A DNA stretch of 64,000 nt. It comes from an uncultured Paracoccaceae bacterium (GTDB taxonomy: Bacteria; Pseudomonadota; Alphaproteobacteria; Rhodobacterales; Rhodobacteraceae). A program made the translations under genes and the position numbers. Shown here in pieces: positions 33,754 through 41,329 of the stretch (position 1 is its first letter; every line of letters starts with the position of its first letter). The DNA lies in NCBI GenBank assembly GCA_947488175.1, contig CANKYO010000010.1:1-64000 (forward strand), written 5' to 3'. The notes under the pieces are model-generated. The model did no database searches. It was not told where the DNA came from and saw only the letters and a program-made list of their open reading frames with translations.

Positions 33754-34347
33754 TCACGCCTCCGCAAGCCCTGCGTCCTCAAGCTGCTCCCGGTCCGGCA
33801 GATCCTGCAGAGTCTCCATGTCGAACGCGATCAAGAACTTCTCGGTCGTGACATAGGTGTAGGGTGCTCCGCGCCGCGGCGACCGTGGTCCGGTCCCGAT
33901 CAATCCGCGGGCATGTAGCCGCCCGATAAGGTCGCGGCTGATCTCCTTGCCGAAGATGTCCTTGAGCCCGTCCCGGGTGATCGGCTGGTGGTAGGCGATG
34001 GCGGCCAACACGGCAACGTCGTATTCGCGTAGGTCGAGATCCTGATCGCCGACATCCGCCGCGGTCTGGATCGCCGCCGCATAGGCCGGCCGCGTCCGCA
34101 GCATCCATCCGCCGGCCACTTTAGCGACTTCGAAGGACCGCCCCTCGAGATCAGCCACGAGATCGTCGATCAGCAGATCGACCGAGGCCCCCTGCCCCAC
34201 TACGCGCGCCAGGTCCTCGCGCGGCACGGGTGACGCTGAGGCAAAGAGCACGGCTTCGATCCGGCGCATCCATTCGCGCCACCGCAGGTCAGCAGGCAAG
34301 TCTTCCAGCTCACAGTCTAGCGCCTCTTCTGTGTGATCCTTGGCCAT
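33754..34347 (-). CDS. scpB: ScpB-like protein of the plasmid backbone
   Basis: A 197-residue protein of the ScpB (kleisin-interacting) family. It has two winged-helix domains, seen in WMRRIEAVLFASASPVPREDL and LREYDVAVLAAIAYHQPITR, and the C-terminal motif RSPRRGAPYTYVTTEKFL. Chromosomal ScpB works with ScpA and SMC in chromosome segregation. Here no scpA or smc is nearby; the gene is instead 2 bp from a DUF1403 gene next to an integrase, a set often found on alphaproteobacterial plasmids. It is probably a specialised partner in plasmid or element maintenance. Confidence 0.8.
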   Translation of the reverse strand: MAKDHTEEALDCELEDLPADLRWREWMRRIEAVLFASASPVPREDLARVVGQGASVDLLIDDLVADLEGRSFEVAKVAGGWMLRTRPAYAAAIQTAADVGDQDLDLREYDVAVLAAIAYHQPITRDGLKDIFGKEISRDLIGRLHARGLIGTGPRSPRRGAPYTYVTTEKFLIAFDMETLQDLPDREQLEDAGLAEA

Positions 34348-34349
34348 CC

Positions 34350-35240
34350 TCAGACCCCGTAGAGCCGAAAGGTATCGCGCCCCGTCAATTCGCGCACGGC
34401 GCCGAGCTCAACCAGACGGTCGCAAAACCGACGTGCAGCGCGATCCGACCGAAGCGATGTCAATGATGTAGGCGCGACAGCATCCTGTGTTAGTAACTGC
34501 GAAACCGCCTCCTCCGCGCCCCTCGCTCTCAGCTTTGGCGCTACCGCTCGCAAGCGACTTGCGCGTCGCGTCAGATCAGTGGCCTGTCGTGTCGCTTCCG
34601 CAACCGCCGCGATAATCGCTTGATGGCAGGTCAACCGAAGCCCCTCATCTGACTTTCGCAGATCGCCGCGCTTGAAACCGAGCCCCAGAAGCGGCGTTAG
34701 ATGCGACCATCCAAGCGCCTGTGCCAAAGCCGCATCGGCCAATAGTAGCGCCGTGGCGAGATCGCGAGGTCGCTCCTCGATCACGGCTTGCAGCACAGCC
34801 GCAGCCCGCGAGACCGGCGGCCCCTGCCCCGCGTCGAGCCAGGTCGCAATCTTCTCCGGCTCCAGATCAGGCAACGCCCGGTGCAGTGCATTGACTGACA
34901 CAGGTCGTTCGATGGCCCGTCGCCAGGACAGGTAAACCTCCCCGGCAGGGCCCGGGCTGTCGCCGGGCTGCAGAAACGCAACCGCATCCCGTAACTCTGA
35001 CGCCCGTTCCGGGCGTCCCTGATGTGTCATACATGCCTCCGCCGCGCGCAGCGCCAGACGCCCTCGGAGCAAGGTCTGGGGGGCATCCTCCCGGCTCAAC
35101 ACAAGATGCAGATAGCTCAGAGCCGCACCCGACAAAAACGCCACATCTTCAGGGGTTTCCACGCGGCCTGAGGTGACCCAGGACGGCATTCGCGGTACTG
35201 TCTCGGAGCTGTCGACGAAGGGTTGGCGGGCATGTGTCAT
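34350..35240 (-). CDS. DUF1403 family protein
   Basis: A 296-residue, mostly helical protein recognised as DUF1403 by PSWVTSGRVETPEDVAFLSGAALSYL near residue 20 and by the long helix-rich middle with RPRDLATALLLADAALAQALGW. No catalytic motif is apparent. It is 2 bp upstream of scpB and divergent from the integrase, 157 bp away. Since the trio recurs on plasmids, a role with the recombinase in dimer resolution or integration is a reasonable but untested idea. Confidence 0.8.
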   Translation of the reverse strand: MTHARQPFVDSSETVPRMPSWVTSGRVETPEDVAFLSGAALSYLHLVLSREDAPQTLLRGRLALRAAEACMTHQGRPERASELRDAVAFLQPGDSPGPAGEVYLSWRRAIERPVSVNALHRALPDLEPEKIATWLDAGQGPPVSRAAAVLQAVIEERPRDLATALLLADAALAQALGWSHLTPLLGLGFKRGDLRKSDEGLRLTCHQAIIAAVAEATRQATDLTRRASRLRAVAPKLRARGAEEAVSQLLTQDAVAPTSLTSLRSDRAARRFCDRLVELGAVRELTGRDTFRLYGV

Positions 35241-35257
35241 GCCACAACACTATCCCG

Positions 35258-35317
35258 TTGCGGCGCTTTCCGCTACAATATAGTGTGCAAACCGCCCCTC
35301 CTTGCGGCTCTCCGCTA
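35258..35317 (+). repeat. Two imperfect direct repeats TTGCGGC..CCGCTA
   Basis: TTGCGGCGCTTTCCGCTA (35258-35275) recurs as TTGCGGCTCTCCGCTA (35302-35317). Each is also a small inverted repeat (GCGG/CCGC). They lie in the divergent promoter of the DUF1403 and integrase genes, and could be binding sites for either protein. Confidence 0.5.
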
Positions 35318-35318
35318 T

Positions 35319-35343
35319 GTCCAATAAGTTTGCCTTATCGGAC
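35319..35343. repeat. dif-like palindrome before the integrase
   Basis: GTCCAATAAG and CTTATCGGAC pair at 9 of 10 positions across a 5-base spacer (TTTGC), with further matching bases outside. Arm and spacer size resemble a Xer/tyrosine recombinase core site. It is 55 bp upstream of the integrase. Confidence 0.55.
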
Positions 35344-35397
35344 GTATAGGGATACGCTGCAGCGTAGTCTCAAGAATAGTGAATTTGTGGGGAAAAG

Positions 35398-36513
35398 GTG
35401 GACTCAGAAAGCGAGAAATCGACCTCGGCGCCCTCCGACGCGTTTGATGATGCTCAGGTCGACGAGAGAGATCAAGAGGAAAGCGATAAGATCGCCCTGC
35501 CCTCCCATATCGCCGGCTCCCGCACGCTCGACCGCTTGGTCGACACCGCCCGCGACTATGCCAAAGCCGCGACCGCCGAGAACACAAACAAGGCCTACGC
35601 GGCGGACTGGAAACATTTTGCACGGTGGTGCAGGCAGAAGGGCACCGATCCTCTGCCCCCGTCGTCCGAGATGATCGGACTTTATCTGACAGACCTGGCC
35701 GCGCCGACGAACGGCGCCCCATCGCGGTCGGCGGCCCGACCCCTCTCGGTCAGCACGATTGATCGCCGCCTCTCTGGCCTGACTTGGAACTATGCACAGC
35801 GCGGGTTCACGTTGGATCGCAAAGATCGCCACATCGCCACCGTGCTCGCCGGAATCAAACGGAAGCACGCACGCCCCCCTGTGCAGAAAGAAGCCATCCT
35901 GCCGGAAGATATCCTTGCCATGGTGGCCACGCTCGACTTCGACCTCCGTGGGTTGCGCGACCGCGCCGTCCTGCTTCTAGGATATGCGGGCGGGCTCAGG
36001 CGCTCAGAGATTGTCAGCTTGGACGTTGGGAAAGACCATACGATTGATTCCCGTGGTTGGATTGAAATCCTCAAGGATGGCGCCGTGCTGACGCTGAACG
36101 CCAAGACCGGTTGGCGCGAGGTCGAGATCGGGCGCGGCTCCGCAGAACAAACCTGCCCCGTGCATGCACTGGAGCAATGGTTGCATTTTTCAAAAATTGA
36201 CTTCGGCCCAGTGTTCGTGCGCACCTCCCGCGACGGCAAGAAAGCGCTGGACGCCCGGCTCAGCGACAAACATGTGGCCCGTCTCATCAAAACCACCGTG
36301 CTGAACAGCGGCATCCGGTCAGAACTCCCTGAAAAAGACCGCCTCGCCCTGTTCTCAGGCCACAGCTTGCGCGCTGGTCTGGCCAGCTCTGCAGAGGTCG
36401 ACGAGCGCTACGTCCAAAAACAGCTCGGACACGCCTCGGCCGAAATGACCCGCCGCTACCAGCGTCGCCGCGACCGGTTCCGCGTGAACCTGACCAAAGC
36501 TGCCGGCCTTTAG
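35398..36513 (+). CDS. Tyrosine recombinase / integrase
   Basis: A 371-residue recombinase, started by GTG at 35398. The core-binding SAM-like domain covers about 45-160 (AENTNKAYAADWKHFARWC). The catalytic set is complete: Arg201 in GGLRRSEI, Lys236 in AKTGW, His322 and Arg325 in GHSLRAG, His345 in LGHASAE, and Tyr354 in RRYQRRR. It converges with repC, 24 bp away, and diverges from DUF1403/scpB. It is likely a plasmid multimer-resolution or integration enzyme working at the adjacent palindrome. Confidence 0.9.
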   Translation: MDSESEKSTSAPSDAFDDAQVDERDQEESDKIALPSHIAGSRTLDRLVDTARDYAKAATAENTNKAYAADWKHFARWCRQKGTDPLPPSSEMIGLYLTDLAAPTNGAPSRSAARPLSVSTIDRRLSGLTWNYAQRGFTLDRKDRHIATVLAGIKRKHARPPVQKEAILPEDILAMVATLDFDLRGLRDRAVLLLGYAGGLRRSEIVSLDVGKDHTIDSRGWIEILKDGAVLTLNAKTGWREVEIGRGSAEQTCPVHALEQWLHFSKIDFGPVFVRTSRDGKKALDARLSDKHVARLIKTTVLNSGIRSELPEKDRLALFSGHSLRAGLASSAEVDERYVQKQLGHASAEMTRRYQRRRDRFRVNLTKAAGL

Positions 36514-36537
36514 CCGCGGCAATCCGACAAAAAGGCA

Positions 36538-37821
36538 TTACGCCGCCTGCCCGCTCAACCGGCCATAGAAGCTGCGCTCCAGATGCAGCTCCCCTGCCCC
36601 GGCTTTTTCGACCATGCCGCGCAGATAACCACCCGGGGACGCCACTTCGCCCGCCGCATGCTTGTCAAACACCAGAACGAGCGCTGCCGTCGCGATCTGC
36701 GGCCCAAGCCGCTCCTGTGCAAGGTTCCAGGCATGTTCTGAAATGCCAATCATTGGCCTCAACTGCCCCGCAACGCGGTGCAGATCACCCCAATCCTTCA
36801 GATACCCGCCCATATTGCGCGCCCAGGACGCAAATTCAGGACAGGCCTGCATCACCGTGGGCAAATCGAGCGCCGCACCACGTTTCTTACGGGTTTCGGC
36901 CACCCATTCTTCCAACTCCCTGTCCACTTGCTCTTCCGTTGGCGCATTGGGCACCACGTCCGCCGCGTTCTCTGGTTCAGAGGACTTACAGGTTACAGGA
37001 TCAAGTTGATTTGTAATTAGTATATGAGGTTCGGAAATGACCTCCCTGGGGTTCATTTTTTGAGTTTGTTTAGTTGTTTGTCCACTGGTATCAGAGGTGT
37101 TTTCCACAACCTGATCCACCTGCGTTGCCTTGAGATAGGCTCCCTCCACGCGCACCTGAAGCTCGCTGAACCAGGCGAGGAGCCGTTCGAGCGTCTCTGA
37201 AGCGACATTGCGGCGTGGCAGACGGCCCAGAAGCTCCTCGAAGAGCGTGGTGAACTGCGACCACGGGCCTCTCAGCGCGCCACTGACGGCCGCCTCGATC
37301 CGGGCGCGGATCATGCGCCGTGCAACCGTGATCTGGCGCTTTAGCCGCTGGCAGAGGGCGCGTTCGACCTGCAGTTCCGCATGCAACTGCTCGAACTCTG
37401 CGACACGCGCCGAGAGCGGCGACAGATCGAAGCCATAAGCCTCTACAATGACGCCATCCGCGTCTCTGCGGCCCCACCGCTTGCCGTTGGGGCTATCTTT
37501 GAAGGCGATCACGCCAGTTTCAGCCAAACGCCGCGCATGACGTTTGAGGGCCGACAGAGAGAAGCCCGTCTGCTCCATCAGATAGGCGTTCGATGCCCAG
37601 ACGATCGGGCGCTGCCCCTCCTCCCAGTCCTGGGCCTGTGTAAAGGCCCCAAGTGTATCGAGAAGCATCATATCGCCGGCCTTGAGGCCGATATGAGCGC
37701 CCACGCGTTTGACGGCGACGAATGCTGTTGACTTGGGTACAGCTAGCCGTTCACCGGCTTGTGCGAGATGCTCTGCCACGCCAAGACCCGGTGTCGGCTT
37801 ACGCCAACCTGTATGTTTCAT
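36538..37821 (-). CDS. repC: Plasmid replication initiator RepC
   Basis: A 427-residue RepC, the initiator of repABC replicons. The N-terminal domain is recognised by WRKPTPGLGVAEHLAQAG and TGFSLSALKRHARRLAETG (winged helix), the C-terminal one by CPEFASWARNMGGYLKDWGD. In this family the origin lies within repC; an A/T-rich tract at about 36990-37110 is the best candidate. The gene is last in the repABC operon, with 165 bp to repB that hold an antisense RNA gene. Translation of repC is normally kept low by that RNA. Confidence 0.93.
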   Translation of the reverse strand: MKHTGWRKPTPGLGVAEHLAQAGERLAVPKSTAFVAVKRVGAHIGLKAGDMMLLDTLGAFTQAQDWEEGQRPIVWASNAYLMEQTGFSLSALKRHARRLAETGVIAFKDSPNGKRWGRRDADGVIVEAYGFDLSPLSARVAEFEQLHAELQVERALCQRLKRQITVARRMIRARIEAAVSGALRGPWSQFTTLFEELLGRLPRRNVASETLERLLAWFSELQVRVEGAYLKATQVDQVVENTSDTSGQTTKQTQKMNPREVISEPHILITNQLDPVTCKSSEPENAADVVPNAPTEEQVDRELEEWVAETRKKRGAALDLPTVMQACPEFASWARNMGGYLKDWGDLHRVAGQLRPMIGISEHAWNLAQERLGPQIATAALVLVFDKHAAGEVASPGGYLRGMVEKAGAGELHLERSFYGRLSGQAA

Positions 37822-37887
37822 GCCTGTATCTCACCTCCGATTTTGTGGAGGCAAAAGAATCCCGTTCGCCAAAACGACGTTCTTTCG

Positions 37888-37978
37888 TTGACAGTGATTC
37901 GCGGGAGCGGTATCCAGTAGGTGTCTAATCTAATCGGATAAGCTCTCGGGCCGGATCGGCTTGGGGGCTTTTTCTTTT
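37888..37978 (+). ncRNA. repABC antisense RNA (ctRNA, incompatibility RNA)
   Basis: On the strand opposite to repABC, between repB and repC, TTGACA (37888-37893) and TATCCA (37911-37916) are separated by 17 bp. About 25 bases on, 37940-37970 form a 14-bp stem with a 3-base loop, only if G-U pairs are allowed, so the stem works on the plus-strand RNA alone, followed by TTTCTTTT. This predicts a transcript of about 50-55 nt (from near 37923), the size of known repABC ctRNAs. Such RNAs bind the repB-repC leader and reduce RepC synthesis, setting copy number and incompatibility. Confidence 0.8.
37940..37970 (+). terminator. Intrinsic terminator of the ctRNA
   Basis: AAGCTCTCGGGCCG pairs with CGGCTTGGGGGCTT, including several G-U pairs, around GAT, and TTTCTTTT follows. 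The many G-U pairs make the stem directional for the plus strand. Confidence 0.8.
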
Positions 37979-37986
37979 GCCTCAGG

Positions 37987-38982
37987 TCATGTTGTCGATG
38001 TCTCCTCAGATTGAGAGAGAAAATCCGCGTAGAGCTGATCGAGGTTCTCAGAGAGAAACTCCCCGAACTCAGCGGAATCCTTGGATGTCAGCGAGATGCT
38101 GTAGGCCCGGCCTGAACGGCCAATCACGCCCTTGATACGACCCTCTCCGGCCGTCCAGGTGCGCTTGGCAGGCGCAGCCTTTACGGTACGGCGCTTCGGC
38201 ACCCTACCCGCTTCGACAACTTTGCTGTGTAGTATTTCAAACTTTGTGTCGCTGTCGAGTTGATCAAACCCATCTGTGGCCAGCACACTGTCAGCCACAG
38301 TAACGTTCGTCTTCACAGCCATTAGCTTTTTCAAGTCTTCCCAGCGATCACGCCCGATCTGCTTGGCAGGTCCAATCGCCGCGATGACGTGTTCTGGCAC
38401 CACGCCTGCTATGGAAAGCATTCGTGACAGTAGCGTACCATCGATAGTCAGCGCTTGCTGAATCACGTCCTTGCCCTGACCCAAGTTATGTAGATTCTTC
38501 GCAAAGAGCGCTTTTTCGATGAAGGACAGATCTGCCCTCGCCGTATTCTCCTGACCTTGCGCCAAAACATGGGCTACATCGTCCATTTCTTTGACCACGG
38601 CCCGCACTGGTTGCCCAAGTGCGCGTGCTACGCGTACGCGGCGATGTCCGAAGACCACCATGTACCGATTAGGGGTCTCCGGATGGGGCCGTAACAGAAC
38701 CGGCGTGTCCTGCCCACTAGCAGAGATCGACGCCTTCAACTCATCGAAGGCCTCATCATCTCCGCTGAGACGATCATTCACGAACGAGGCATCGATGAGA
38801 TCCGGATTGATCTCGACGATTGTTTCGCCTTCGAGAAGACGTTTGGAATTCTCGGCCAGACTATCAATAGAAACCTTCATCGATTTTGAGGCTCCACGCA
38901 TCGCATAGCTTGAGCGGCCTCCATCGACAGGTCTTTCGGCTGGTTGCCCGATAACGGATTTCAACAGGTCTTTTCTGGCCAT
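37987..38982 (-). CDS. repB: Plasmid partitioning protein RepB
   Basis: A 331-residue ParB-family centromere-binding protein. The family boxes are PVLLRPHPETPNRYMVVFGHRRVRVA (ParB box with GHRRxRA) near 92-120 and GRDRWEDLKKLM in the RepB-specific C-terminal half; LSRMLSIAGVVPEHV holds the helix-turn-helix. It binds parS sites and links them to the RepA ATPase. It lies 73 bp after repA, in the usual order, and that gap holds two copies of the 17-bp motif TCTGCACGGCTGTCAAA. Confidence 0.93.
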   Translation of the reverse strand: MARKDLLKSVIGQPAERPVDGGRSSYAMRGASKSMKVSIDSLAENSKRLLEGETIVEINPDLIDASFVNDRLSGDDEAFDELKASISASGQDTPVLLRPHPETPNRYMVVFGHRRVRVARALGQPVRAVVKEMDDVAHVLAQGQENTARADLSFIEKALFAKNLHNLGQGKDVIQQALTIDGTLLSRMLSIAGVVPEHVIAAIGPAKQIGRDRWEDLKKLMAVKTNVTVADSVLATDGFDQLDSDTKFEILHSKVVEAGRVPKRRTVKAAPAKRTWTAGEGRIKGVIGRSGRAYSISLTSKDSAEFGEFLSENLDQLYADFLSQSEETSTT

Positions 38983-39015
38983 GTCGCCCTCCTTTTTAAG
39001 GTTCTCAAAGCACCG

Positions 39016-39054
39016 TCTGCACGGCTGTCAAAACACATCTGCACGGCTGTCAAA
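39016..39054 (+). repeat. Two copies of TCTGCACGGCTGTCAAA between repA and repB
   Basis: The 17-mer lies at 39016-39032 and again at 39038-39054, a spacing of 22 bp (two helical turns). A third copy is upstream of repA at 40541. Repeats in these two places are the usual location of repABC centromere (parS) sites or repA operators. Confidence 0.65.
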
Positions 39055-39055
39055 T

Positions 39056-40273
39056 TCATGAACTATCCCGCCCCCAAGATTGGTGCACCAGATCAGCAAT
39101 CTCGTCATTCACAGCATTGAGGGAGGTGATCGCCCGGTCATATGTCGAGCGCACAAACTGCGCCCGCTCAACTTCATATAGCGTCTGTTTGGTGATGCCG
39201 GCATCTGAGATTGCTGTGGACTTAACCATTTGTGCTTCGAGCATCTCATTGGGGAACATCGCCTGCAAAAAGCCGACCATTTGTTTTTGCGGGCCATCGG
39301 TTGGCTCAAAGCGCGTTACAAGGTAGCGGAACCATTTGAGCCGCATCTCGGCCCCAGCTTCTCGGATGGTCCGAAGAATACCGCCTAGCATCAAAAGGAA
39401 CTGACTCATCGACATCACATCTAGCATCTGAGGATGCACCGTTATGAGCACAGAACTAGACGCTGTAAGAGCAGTTAGAGTTAAATACCCAAGCTGCGGC
39501 GGGCAATCGATCACGACGACATCGTAGCGATCTTCAACTTCTTTCAGAGCTTCTGAAATGCGCGTGAAGAACGCGCGGCCCTCAGAAGGGTCGCGGCTAG
39601 TCAACGCAACAGGCGTGTCATATTCATACTCCTGTAAATCCAAACTTGCAGGTACAATATCAAGGTTTGGGAAATTTGTTGGTCTTATGACTGCGCTGAT
39701 CGGCTGGCGCTCGTCATCATATCGTAGCGTTTCGTAAAGGGACGAAACAGAGTCTAGTTCAGGCTGAATCCCATGCAAAGCAGTGAGTGACGCCTGTGGA
39801 TCCAGATCGATCGCCAGCACCCGGTGACCTTTGAGAGCGAGGTGCTGCGCGAGGTGCGCTGCAGTTGTCGTCTTACCACTACCCCCTTTGAAATTCACGA
39901 CCGAGATTACATGCAACTCTTCACCATCTGCGCGGTTAGGTAAGTAACGCCGCTTGCCTGGTCGACCATGCGCATCGAGGTAGGCTCGAAGCTCAAGCAT
40001 TTGCTCGGCAGAGTACGACCGGCGACCTGAAGCCGACGTCACTGGCTCTGGACCCTTACCTTCCAGATGCAGCTTTTTGATCGTCGATTGAGTAACACCG
40101 AGAAAATAGGCCACTTCTGCCAGTGAAAACTGCCGTAGTCCTTTTTGAGCATCCGGTGGATACTGCTCCTGACGCAAGATATTGAGTCTGTCAGAAATCA
40201 ACTCTCCTTGTTGGAGGATGATCTCGTCAAAGGCCATATCGCCTCTATTACTCTGGAATGGTGCTTCTGCCAT
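39056..40273 (-). CDS. repA: Plasmid partitioning ATPase RepA
   Basis: A 405-residue ParA-type ATPase. The N-terminal part (about 45-100) has a MerR-like helix-turn-helix (LAEVAYFLGVTQSTIKKLHL) that binds the operon operator, then the deviant Walker A FKGGSGKTTTAAHL at 128-141 and Walker B VVVIDCPPQLGYL. It moves RepB-parS complexes for partition and represses repABC. It is the first gene of the operon, which reads repA-repB-repC on the minus strand. An ATG at residue 13 is an alternative start. Confidence 0.93.
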   Translation of the reverse strand: MAEAPFQSNRGDMAFDEIILQQGELISDRLNILRQEQYPPDAQKGLRQFSLAEVAYFLGVTQSTIKKLHLEGKGPEPVTSASGRRSYSAEQMLELRAYLDAHGRPGKRRYLPNRADGEELHVISVVNFKGGSGKTTTAAHLAQHLALKGHRVLAIDLDPQASLTALHGIQPELDSVSSLYETLRYDDERQPISAVIRPTNFPNLDIVPASLDLQEYEYDTPVALTSRDPSEGRAFFTRISEALKEVEDRYDVVVIDCPPQLGYLTLTALTASSSVLITVHPQMLDVMSMSQFLLMLGGILRTIREAGAEMRLKWFRYLVTRFEPTDGPQKQMVGFLQAMFPNEMLEAQMVKSTAISDAGITKQTLYEVERAQFVRSTYDRAITSLNAVNDEIADLVHQSWGRDSS

Positions 40274-41278
40274 TCTTGTGCCCCGCCTAATATCGCTTTT
40301 AATGCGATTTCTCTGGTTAAACTGTGACTACAGTGGAAGCGGCTTATCCACAACATTTTTTTCTGCTGGCGGAAGTGTACCTCCAAACCATGGAAGAAAA
40401 TGGCGTCGGCACAAGACTCTGCGGGACCGCCACAATTAGCTGCTACATCTAGGTAATGTCGCAATCTTCTAAAATTGCTGCAAGAAACAGATTCCGCGCT
40501 GAACTGCTCATAACTCACTGTTTCAAATGGCTTTTCCGGATCTGCACGGCTGTCAAACAATGACAAAGTAGATTTAGCTCCGTCGCTCACCTGGTTCTGA
40601 TTGCTACTCACTGGTCTCTTACCACTGACCCAAGAATGACCCTATCCAAGAATTCTTGCGATTATCTAATCTACCGGTCACCAGTCGGAAACTGAGGTGT
40701 TTAGGCACAACGAAGAGATTGAATCGGTGCCCGATTCTCTCAAGCGATTGTATTCTGCTGGCCGGTCGATCCGGCCGGCAAAGAGATTGAGTCGCGCCTT
40801 TCGGACTTTAAGCATTCATTGCCTGAAGTTTGGCCGCGTCTTGGTTGACGGCTTTTCCAAGTCTTGCGTAGAAGCCAAAAACATGGATCGACATCGTGAA
40901 GTAATCGGCACCGGTGTTGCGGGTACATATCTTCCAGACCCTGCCACGTTCGTCCAGTCTGCCCGTGGAGGCCGGTCGAGGACGCGATGCGTGCGGGCCA
41001 TCGGGTTATCGCTGTTGACGCGCTCATCGGTGATGTCGACGTCAAAGGTCAGGGTGGAGATCATCAGACGCCCTTTGAGGTCTCGATGTCAGTGCTATCG
41101 AACTTAATGCAGTTGGCGGTCATTGCTGTGCTCCTTCGTCTGGTGTTGCATGATGATCAGAAGGCAGGGGCGATTGACCCAAACACACCGAAGGCGAAGC
41201 GGAGAAGGGCAGGGTGCTTATCCGTCTGCCCCTCCACCTGACGATTTTGCAGGCAAGACGTCTGCTATCGACTTAATC
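40274..41278. other. Gap upstream of repA, with promoter region and possible small relics
   Basis: The first 400 bp should hold the repA promoter and carry a copy of the TCTGCACGGCTGTCAAA motif. Further out, the minus strand holds two short frames with plasmid-like codon use: 19 codons from 41127 (MTANCIKFDSTDIETSKGV) and 82 codons from 41064 (MISTLTFDVDITDERVNSDN...). They overlap start-to-stop in ATGA fashion. They may be genuine small genes or the decayed remains of a longer one; I do not recognise them. Confidence 0.35.
40541..40557 (+). repeat. Third copy of TCTGCACGGCTGTCAAA, upstream of repA
   Basis: Exact match to the two copies in the repA-repB gap. It lies 268 bp upstream of the repA start, on the same strand as the others. 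It may be part of the centromere or a distal operator. Confidence 0.65.
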
Positions 41279-41306
41279 AAATGGCCCCGCCAAGGCGGGG
41301 CCATTT
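41279..41306 (-). terminator. Strong intrinsic terminator of the ParB-like gene
   Basis: AAATGGCCCCGCC pairs over 13 bp with GGCGGGGCCATTT around a 2-base loop (AA). It lies 24 bp after the stop of the ParB-like gene, and on the minus strand the stem is followed by TGATTAAG after its T-rich arm. Confidence 0.75.
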
Positions 41307-41329
41307 GGTTCTTACCCGCGAAGAAACCG

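Noticed and set aside
40198..40611. Minus-strand frame of 137 codons upstream of repA
   Set aside because: It overlaps the repA start and carries the TCTGCACGGCTGTCAAA motif inside. No domain is recognisable, and the region is better explained as promoter DNA.
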